Shown: positions 7,910 to 12,767 of the stretch, piece by piece | Position numbering within the stretch: position 1 is the first letter of the stretch | Layout of the letters: each line of letters begins with the position of its first letter | From: CAZEMR01 sp964513465 | GTDB taxonomy: Bacteria; Bacteroidota; Ignavibacteria; Kapaibacteriales; UBA2268 | Direction of reading: 5' to 3' | Length of the DNA stretch: 12,767 bases | NCBI GenBank assembly: GCA_964513465.1 | Contig: CAZEMR010000083.1 | Location: 1-12,767 of the forward strand | Program-made: the position numbers and the translations under genes | Notes under the pieces: generated by a model | Database searches by the model: none | Told to the model about the DNA's origin: nothing | What the model saw: the letters and a program-made list of their open reading frames with translations, nothing else

Positions 7910-8845
7910 TCAGCCGCGGATAAGCTGCAAAAATGTCTGCGGATTCTGGTTCGACTGCGCCAGCGATACCAGCGATGCCTGCTGCAGGAACTGCGATTTG
8001 ATCAGCTCGAGCTGCTCTTTGGCAACATCGGCGTCTTCGAGCCTCGAAATCGCCGCATTGTAATTGACGATCTGGTTGTTCAGCAGCACTTCCTGTGAAT
8101 TCAGCCGGTTCGACAGACCGCCAAGATACGAAGCCACTTTGTTGATATTCTGCATCGCGTCGGCCAGGCTTGTCATCGTGGTGCCGATAGCATCATCGGC
8201 GAAAATGCCGAGATTCTGGTCGTCCACCGCGTCGAATGCATTCATATCCAGACCGGTAATTCCGGCAAAATTCTGAATCTCGTTAGCGTTAACGTTGAAA
8301 TTTCCGCTTTCGACGTCCAGCTCGGTGTTATTTTCGCGCATATCGACATTCAGAGTGATCAGATCGTTATCCGCATCGAAGCCGATCACGAACTGCGCAT
8401 TGAAGTCGCCGTTGAGGAGCTGGCGTCCGCCGAATACGGTCGAATCCGCGACGGTCTGTACCTGCTCGACGAGCTGGGATGCTGCTTTGGCCAGCGCGAC
8501 TTTCTCGTCGGTGCCCATAGCGCCCGATGCAGCGGTTGCGGTCGAATCTTTGATCTTGGTCATAAGCTCATTGATATTATCGAGCGCATCCATCAAAACA
8601 TTTGTAATATTAAATGCGTCGCCGACTGTCTTGAGCGCTGCCTTCAGCGAGCCGTTGCGCTGAGTCAGGGCGCGCGACGTGATATATCCTGCAACGTCGT
8701 CGGCTGCATTGTTTATCCGCTTGCCTGTCGACAAGCGAAGCTGGCGCAAGGAAATGTCCTTGTTGGCCGAGTTTAGCGAGTTATACGCGTTCTGAGCGGG
8801 AATGTTGGTTCTTATCCTCGCATTATCACCTGATGCAAATGGCAT
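7910..8845 (-). CDS. Flagellin, downstream copy of a tandem pair
   Basis: A 311-residue flagellin, the filament subunit exported by the flagellar type III apparatus. The N-terminal D0/D1 region (about 1-140) has RIRTNI-x-AQNAYNSL, LRLSTGKRINNAADDVAGYITSRAL and VFGGRQLL. The C-terminal D1/D0 region (about 222-311) has NRLNSQEVLLNNQIVNYNAA, SRLEDADVAKE and a terminal FLQLIRG. The central variable part (about 145-215) is short, so there is no large D2/D3 surface domain. The protein has no signal peptide, as expected for this export route. AAAGGGG six bases before the ATG is a good ribosome-binding site. It lies 57 bases after its paralogue, and I see no separate promoter in that gap, so both are probably read from upstream of the first copy. 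The two proteins align without gaps at about 72 percent identity (225 of 311, counted by hand). Confidence 0.96.
   Translation of the reverse strand: MPFASGDNARIRTNIPAQNAYNSLNSANKDISLRQLRLSTGKRINNAADDVAGYITSRALTQRNGSLKAALKTVGDAFNITNVLMDALDNINELMTKIKDSTATAASGAMGTDEKVALAKAASQLVEQVQTVADSTVFGGRQLLNGDFNAQFVIGFDADNDLITLNVDMRENNTELDVESGNFNVNANEIQNFAGITGLDMNAFDAVDDQNLGIFADDAIGTTMTSLADAMQNINKVASYLGGLSNRLNSQEVLLNNQIVNYNAAISRLEDADVAKEQLELIKSQFLQQASLVSLAQSNQNPQTFLQLIRG
7959..7996. repeat. 38-base direct repeat, copy 1 (flagellin 3' end)
   Basis: These 38 bases are identical to 8952-8989, exactly 993 bases away, and lie at the same place near the 3' ends of the two flagellin genes. They encode the last helix (SQFLQQASLVSLAQ). 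The match reflects gene duplication and could support recombination between the copies. Confidence 0.85.
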
Positions 8846-8902
8846 TTCATACCCCTTTTAATATATATTTAATATCAAGTTTTCATAAATCGCAAGTCTC
8901 TT

Positions 8903-9838
8903 CTATCCTCGAATCAGCTGCAGGAATGCCTGCGGATTCGAGTTGGCCTGGGCCAGCGATACCAGCGATGCCTGCTGCAGGAACTGCGACTTTACCAATT
9001 CGAGCTGCTCTTTGGCAACGTCGGCGTCTTCGATTCGCGATATTGCAGCATTATAATTGGTTATCTGATTTTTCAGAAGATCTTCCTGCGAAACCAGCCG
9101 ATTGACGATACCTCCAACGTAGGATGCGACCTTGTTGACGTTGTCGATAGCGTCGGCCAGGCTGCTCAGCGTCATGTGGATTTTATCGAAACTAAATATC
9201 CCGTGGTCTTCGTTGGTTACGGTATCGAATGCTGTCAGGTCGAGCCCGGTGATGCCGGCAAAGCTTCCCTCGCCCATGGCATTCATATCGAAATGGCCGC
9301 TGGCGGTGTTGAACTCTTCATTATTGCGGGTCATATCGACCGAAAGGGTTATCAGGTCGTTCGATGAATCGGTGGCTATCACAAAATCGGCCGAGAACAT
9401 TCCATCGAGTAGCTGCCTGCCGCCGAAAACGGTAGAGTCGACCACAGTCTGGATTTGCTCAGCCATGCGATATGCTGCTTTTGCCAGGGCCACTTTTTCG
9501 TCAGTTCCCTGTGCGCCAGAGGTCGCCATTGCGGTAGCGTCCTTAATCTTGGTCAGCAGCTGGCTGATGTTGTCGAGCGAATCCATAATTATATAGGATA
9601 CGTTCTGAGCGTCGCCCACCGCATTCATAGCGGCTCTGAGCGATCCGTTTCTGGCCAATAATGCTCGCGAAGTGATATAGCCAGCAACATCGTCAGCGGC
9701 GTTATTGATTCGTTTGCCGGTCGAGAGCCTCAACTGCCTGAGCGAGATGTCCCGATTGGCCGTATCAAGTGAGTTGTACGCATTTTGCGCCGCGATGTTC
9801 GTCCTGATGCGGGCGTTTCCTCCAATGGCGAAAGGCAT
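8903..9838 (-). CDS. Flagellin, promoter-proximal copy of a tandem pair
   Basis: A 311-residue flagellin with the same plan as its neighbour: a conserved N-terminal coiled-coil region with RIRTNIAAQNAYNSL and LRLSTGKRINNAADD, a short divergent centre (about 145-215), and a conserved C-terminal region ending FLQLIRG. Differences from the other copy cluster at residues 71-90, 121-130 and 151-225, the last of these including the surface-exposed centre, as expected if the copies are diverging in exposed parts. The start is fixed by GGAGG six bases before the ATG, the strongest ribosome-binding site in the window, which fits a highly made structural protein. It is the first gene of the pair, and a sigma-54-like promoter lies about 125 bases upstream. 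Which copy is the major filament subunit cannot be told from sequence, but the stronger ribosome-binding site favours this one. Confidence 0.96.
   Translation of the reverse strand: MPFAIGGNARIRTNIAAQNAYNSLDTANRDISLRQLRLSTGKRINNAADDVAGYITSRALLARNGSLRAAMNAVGDAQNVSYIIMDSLDNISQLLTKIKDATAMATSGAQGTDEKVALAKAAYRMAEQIQTVVDSTVFGGRQLLDGMFSADFVIATDSSNDLITLSVDMTRNNEEFNTASGHFDMNAMGEGSFAGITGLDLTAFDTVTNEDHGIFSFDKIHMTLSSLADAIDNVNKVASYVGGIVNRLVSQEDLLKNQITNYNAAISRIEDADVAKEQLELVKSQFLQQASLVSLAQANSNPQAFLQLIRG
8952..8989. repeat. 38-base direct repeat, copy 2 (flagellin 3' end)
   Basis: Identical to 7959-7996. A further shared tract, TCGAGCTGCTCTTTGGCAAC, follows in both copies after a short divergent stretch. 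Confidence 0.85.
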
Positions 9839-9908
9839 TATTCACCTCCGTGTGAACTATAACAAAATTATTCTTGTCGGTGTTTGAATATATTTTTTTA
9901 ATCTATTC

Positions 9909-9942
9909 TGCGCGATTTTCTTTTATGATTCTATACCGCGCA
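9909..9942 (-). other. Possible leader hairpin of the flagellin transcript
   Basis: Six-base GC arms TGCGCG (9909-9914) and CGCGCA (9937-9942) are separated by 22 AT-rich bases. If transcription starts at the sigma-54-like site just upstream, the hairpin would sit near the 5' end of the mRNA, where it could protect the message. The stem is short and the loop large, so chance is possible. Confidence 0.25.
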
Positions 9943-9963
9943 ATTTTATCGTATATATCTATC

Positions 9964-9980
9964 CACAACTCGCGTGCCAA
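9964..9980 (-). promoter_or_regulatory. Sigma-54-type (-24/-12) promoter candidate for the flagellin genes
   Basis: The minus strand reads TGGCACG (9979 down to 9973), then CGAG, then TTGTG (9968 to 9964). The -24 block matches the sigma-54 consensus TGGCACG-N4-TTGCW exactly and the spacing is exact. In the -12 block TTGC has become TTGT, a change at a normally well conserved base. The predicted start near 9953 leaves a leader of about 115 bases before the strong ribosome-binding site. Sigma-54 control of flagellins is established in several bacterial groups. No rpoN or activator gene is in the window. Confidence 0.5.
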
Positions 9981-9993
9981 TTTTATATGGCAC
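9974..9993. repeat. Palindrome overlapping the -24 element
   Basis: GTGCCA (9974-9979) and TGGCAC (9988-9993) form a perfect inverted repeat around an 8-base AT spacer. One arm is part of the -24 element, so a protein bound here would compete with, or help place, the polymerase. The outward-facing arm has no -12 partner on the plus strand. Confidence 0.4.
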
Positions 9994-10340
9994 TCGCCGA
10001 ATCAAATGTAGTACATGGATTTAATACAAAAAACCGGGCCAGTTTTCTGCGATTCAGCCTCAATTAGGGCGAATTCCGCGTCAATGCGGCTCTGAGACGA
10101 AAATTTTATGGCAATTATTAATAAATACCTGATTTAATGCGCTACGGCGGGGGGATTTTCGGGTCATAATTCTGGCGATGTATCTTCACATGGCGAAAAT
10201 TGACCATTATGATATTAGCCAGCTTTTTTTGGAATAATTAAGATTTTTTAAAAAAAATTTCAGATGAAATTCTTAATCGTGTGGAAAACTTGCCAATGGT
10301 GAAGATTTATCTACACTTGGTGATTAATACGCAGCTTTTT

Positions 10341-11012
10341 TCATTTGCGACGGATGACTTCGATTATCGACCGATCCTGCCAGCCCGCACGCCGCAGATT
10401 GCCGCTCTTCATGAAAGCGGCCATTATCAGGGTGGCCATTCCGACTCCGACCATAGAGCCGAAATATATATCCATATAGAAATGCTGGGCGAGATAAACC
10501 CGCGAAAACGCCACAACCACCGCCAGCGTGGCGAACAATGGTCCGAGGTATTTCTGCGGAATAATCGCGGAAAGGAATAAAAACAACGCGAAGGCCGTTG
10601 TGGTGTGTCCGCTGGGAAATGCATGGTGATGATAAAGCGTCGCGCCCTCTACAAAATGTATCGCCGACTCGGCCAGAACACCCCGCGGCCGCGGCATATC
10701 GAATATCCGTTTCAATAGCTGGGTCATAAGGCCGCTCGATGCGAACACGACCAGCCCGACGATCGAATACCTGATTCGCCAGAATAAAAGAATAATAATC
10801 ACCGCCGCGAAAAAGAGTCCATCGCCAACAAAAGTAGTGTAAAGGAAAAATTTATCGAGAAACGGAGTATGCGAGCCATTGAGCCAAAGAACCATATCGC
10901 CCTTGTCGATTGTAGCAAAGACGAATGCTCCGGCGATCAGACAAAGGAAATATATATAATAGAAATATTTATTTCCGCGGAAAAATCTGCTCAGCGAGTC
11001 GGTGTATTTCAT
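10341..11012 (-). CDS. PAP2-family membrane phosphatase
   Basis: A 223-residue integral membrane protein with about five to six hydrophobic segments (roughly 17-34, 54-77, 81-97, 137-151, 157-171, 182-200). It carries all three type-2 phosphatidic acid phosphatase motifs: K-x6-RP (K101 to P109), PSGH (133-136) and SR-x5-H-x3-D (S170, R171, H177, D181). The catalytic histidines H136 and H177 are both present. Relatives dephosphorylate undecaprenyl pyrophosphate, phosphatidylglycerol phosphate, phosphatidic acid or lipid A, and the sequence does not decide among them. The start overlaps the stop of the J-domain gene as ATGA, which implies translational coupling; an AGGAAA about 12 bases before the ATG may assist. 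It sits in an otherwise flagellar neighbourhood without an evident link to motility. Confidence 0.92.
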   Translation of the reverse strand: MKYTDSLSRFFRGNKYFYYIYFLCLIAGAFVFATIDKGDMVLWLNGSHTPFLDKFFLYTTFVGDGLFFAAVIIILLFWRIRYSIVGLVVFASSGLMTQLLKRIFDMPRPRGVLAESAIHFVEGATLYHHHAFPSGHTTTAFALFLFLSAIIPQKYLGPLFATLAVVVAFSRVYLAQHFYMDIYFGSMVGVGMATLIMAAFMKSGNLRRAGWQDRSIIEVIRRK

Positions 11013-11290
11013 CGGGTCTGGAATTTCCTGTTTCTGACGGAATTCTTTTTGGGTGCGGATTTGCTGGAATTTTTGCGAAGATATTCGGCGTAACGAAGCC
11101 GCTCGTCGAGATTGCCGAGAATCCGGTAAGCTTCGTTGACTTCAACAAACCGGTCGAGCGTATCGCGGCCGGGATTGCGGTCGGGATGGAATATCCTGGC
11201 CATTCGATAGTAAGCCTTCTTAATTTCGCCCGACGAAGCAGTGCGCCGGACACCGAGTATTTTATAGTAATCCTTCAATTCTTTTTCCAT
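11009..11290 (-). CDS. Small J-domain (DnaJ-like) protein
   Basis: A 93-residue protein that is almost entirely a J-domain, the Hsp70 co-chaperone module that stimulates DnaK ATPase. It has the DYYKILGV opening (7-14), the basic helix II EIKKAYYRMARIFHPD with the essential HPD at 35-37, and the VNEAYRILGNLDERLRYAEY helix III region. About 20 residues of basic, probably disordered tail follow. The Gly/Phe region, zinc fingers and client-binding domain of DnaJ are missing, so it would recruit Hsp70 to one partner or site. I chose ATG at 11290 over an in-frame TTG at 11302 because the family normally starts a few residues before DYYKILG; neither has a Shine-Dalgarno sequence. It overlaps the phosphatase gene by four bases, which suggests the two act or are made together. 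Confidence 0.88.
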   Translation of the reverse strand: MEKELKDYYKILGVRRTASSGEIKKAYYRMARIFHPDRNPGRDTLDRFVEVNEAYRILGNLDERLRYAEYLRKNSSKSAPKKNSVRNRKFQTR

Positions 11291-11325
11291 TCGTAAGATC
11301 AAATTGTCACAAATCCGACTTTCCG

Positions 11326-11363
11326 AAAAAACGAAATTACAGCAAAATATTTTCTACTGTAAT
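11326..11363 (-). terminator. Intrinsic terminator candidate after flhA
   Basis: On the minus strand ATTACAG (11342 to 11336 is its partner, CTGTAAT, read in transcript order) pairs across a 14-base loop that itself contains a self-complementary AAAATATTTT. The stem is seven base pairs (arms 11336-11342 and 11357-11363) and is followed by TTCGTTTTTT ending at 11326. It sits about 47 bases past the flhA stop and would separate flhA from the J-domain/PAP2 pair. The stem is AT-rich, so strength is uncertain. Confidence 0.45.
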
Positions 11364-11409
11364 AATTTAATAAGAATCCGGCTGATCGCAATAAGTAAAA
11401 TTACTCAGA

Positions 11410-12767
11410 TCAAACCTGGATTCTGGCATGGATTTCTATATCGGTGTCGGCTGGCAGCTCGGTATAGCTGATAACTCCGACCATCGGGAAGGTGGGATGA
11501 ATCATCCGGTAGAAATAGGGCCGGATTTGGGCCGAGCATATCACCAGCGGCAGATGGCCGGCAAGCGTTACCTCGTCGATAGCCTCTGATACGCTTTCGT
11601 TGATTTTGCCAACGGTATCCGGCGGTAGTCCGAGCGTGGGGCTGACCGCCTGGGTCTGGCTGGTCGAAAGCGCCCGCGTCATCGAGTCCTCGATCTCCGG
11701 ATCGATAGCGATCGCGTGGATTACACCGTTGTGATCCTCGTAAAGCTTCTTGATGGTCTCGGATAAATTATGGCGGACGTATTCGGTTAGCACATCCACA
11801 TTTTTCGTCACTTTATAATATTCGAGCAATGCCTCGAGTATCATCGGCAGATCGCGGATCGGGATGCCCTCGCGCAGAATATTCTGCAGCACTTTCTGAA
11901 GAGTGGACATCGGCAGATTCTCGGGGGTTGCTTCTTCGACCAGCACGGGATAGTCCTGCTTAATATTTTCGAGCAGTTGTTTTGCATCCTGCCTTGTGAG
12001 CAATTTATCCGCATTGCGGCGCAGCAATTCTGTCAGGTGCGTCGTAAGCACTGTCGCTGCCTCGACTACGGTATAGCCCATTATTTCGGCGTTTTCGCGT
12101 TCGTCCATATTTATCCATGTGGCCGGGAGTCCGAACACCGGCTCGGTGACGCTGATGCCCGGTAGTTCGCCTTCGGCGGTGCCGGGATTCATCGCCAACA
12201 GACGATTCGGATGCAATTGATTGCGGGCAATCTGGTTGCCGCGGATTTTGATTACATATTCCTCCGGCTCGAGCTGGAGATTATCGCGCACGCGCACCGG
12301 CGGCAGGATTATTCCCAATTCCATAGCAAGCTGGCGGCGGACATTTGTGATACGTTTGAATACATCCCCGCCCTGCGATTCGTCCACCAGCGCAATCAGA
12401 TTATACCCAAGCTCGATCTCGACCGGATCGACCCGCAGCAGGTCTTCGACTGGCTGTTCCTCGGGGGTTTTGGCTTTTTCGGCTTCGGCCAGCTCGGATT
12501 TAAGCTCGCGTTCGGCCTGGCGCTTGGTCTCCTGAGTTTTATAATATGCAAACCCACCCGCAGCGGCGGCCATCACCCAGAAGGGAATCATCGGAAATCC
12601 CGGCAGCAGCGATATGATTATCATCGCTGCCGCGGCTACCGCCAGCGCTTTGGGCTTATTGCCAAACTGAGTGCCAAGCTCGGTGTTAAGATTCTCGCCC
12701 GAGGCAGAGCGCGTCACAACCAGACCGCCCGATACCGAGATCAGCAGCGAAGGTATCTGCGAAACCA
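11410..12767 (-). CDS. flhA: FlhA, flagellar type III export gate protein (C-terminal part)
   Basis: 451 codons are visible and the frame stays open to the right edge. FlhA is normally near 690 residues, so about 240 N-terminal residues, including the FHIPEP signature region, lie outside. The first visible residues, VSQIPSLLISVSGGLVVTR, match the conserved segment before the last two membrane helices (about residues 40-75 of the visible part). The large cytoplasmic domain follows, with VDPVEIELGYNLIALVD, the RRQLAMELGIILPPVRVRD block, GLPATWI, MGYTVVEAATVLTTHL, and a C-terminal LPLVICSAQIRPYFYR segment. This domain forms the nonameric ring that docks chaperone-substrate complexes below the export gate. 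A GTG at 12717 is internal, not the start. Its downstream neighbours are not the usual flhF/fleN pair but a J-domain/PAP2 unit. Confidence 0.96.
   Translation of the reverse strand, partial: VSQIPSLLISVSGGLVVTRSASGENLNTELGTQFGNKPKALAVAAAAMIIISLLPGFPMIPFWVMAAAAGGFAYYKTQETKRQAERELKSELAEAEKAKTPEEQPVEDLLRVDPVEIELGYNLIALVDESQGGDVFKRITNVRRQLAMELGIILPPVRVRDNLQLEPEEYVIKIRGNQIARNQLHPNRLLAMNPGTAEGELPGISVTEPVFGLPATWINMDERENAEIMGYTVVEAATVLTTHLTELLRRNADKLLTRQDAKQLLENIKQDYPVLVEEATPENLPMSTLQKVLQNILREGIPIRDLPMILEALLEYYKVTKNVDVLTEYVRHNLSETIKKLYEDHNGVIHAIAIDPEIEDSMTRALSTSQTQAVSPTLGLPPDTVGKINESVSEAIDEVTLAGHLPLVICSAQIRPYFYRMIHPTFPMVGVISYTELPADTDIEIHARIQV

Larger units (their letters stand above)
9839..10340. other. 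502-base non-coding spacer upstream of the flagellins
   Basis: No plausible gene lies here on either strand. Reading away from the flagellin start it holds the ribosome-binding site (9844-9849), the possible leader hairpin, the sigma-54-like promoter with its palindrome, and then about 350 AT-rich bases. In the distal part a 7-base inverted repeat, TCATAAT (10164-10170) and ATTATGA (10206-10212), lies about 190-240 bases upstream of the promoter, a distance at which sigma-54 activators often bind. A poly-A/T patch at 10232-10259 follows. No convincing terminator is seen after the phosphatase gene. Confidence 0.6.

Noticed and set aside
9874..9881. Sigma-28-like -10 element (ACCGACAA on the minus strand) before the flagellins
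   Set aside because: It matches GCCGATAA in six of eight bases, but no TAAAGTTT-like -35 lies 11 bases upstream; that stretch is plain A/T.
9988..10003. Second sigma-54 promoter facing the plus strand (TGGCACT)
   Set aside because: The -24-like block has no GC-containing -12 block at the required spacing and no plus-strand gene follows.
11291..11302. TTG at 11302 as the start of the J-domain gene
   Set aside because: It adds only four residues with no family counterpart, and neither start has a Shine-Dalgarno sequence, so the ATG at 11290 close to DYYKILG is preferred.
12715..12717. GTG as the start codon of flhA
   Set aside because: The frame remains open upstream to the window edge and the upstream residues match conserved FlhA sequence, so this GTG is internal and the gene is cut by the window.

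Overview
The window looks like ordinary bacterial chromosome from a Gram-negative, flagellated organism. The RND pump N-terminus has the form common in the Bacteroidetes/Chlorobi (FCB) group, and an actin-like protein sits directly upstream of rsmD as I remember from Bacteroidetes. Flagellins and flhA rule out a typical Bacteroidetes member, so a motile FCB-side lineage such as Zixibacteria, Ignavibacteria or a relative is my best guess, with low confidence. Genes are moderately GC-rich and the intergenic spacers are strongly AT-rich.

Left block (1-4225, all minus strand). Read in the direction of transcription it holds a large AcrB-type RND efflux permease, an actin-like (PilM/DUF3822-like) protein of unknown function, and the first 16 codons of rsmD, which runs off the left edge. 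No adaptor or outer-membrane partner for the pump is visible.

Middle block (4226-7824, plus strand). A divergent AT-rich spacer with a promoter candidate leads into a two-gene unit: a YqiA-type small alpha/beta hydrolase, then after 16 bases a full-length DNA polymerase I with 5' nuclease, intact proofreading and polymerase domains.

Right block (7910-12767, all minus strand). In the direction of transcription it holds the C-terminal two thirds of FlhA (its start lies beyond the right edge), a likely terminator, a tiny J-domain protein overlapping by four bases a PAP2 membrane phosphatase, a 502-base spacer with a good sigma-54-type promoter candidate, and two tandem flagellin paralogues of identical length. 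A GC-rich hairpin with a T-run, placed inside the 3' end of the opposing polA gene, is the best candidate for the flagellin terminator.

I see no phage, insertion sequence, CRISPR array, tRNA or rRNA, and no convincing new multi-gene system. The points most worth a second look are the actin-like gene next to rsmD, the coupled J-domain/phosphatase pair, the sigma-54-like site with its overlapping palindrome, and the terminator buried in polA.
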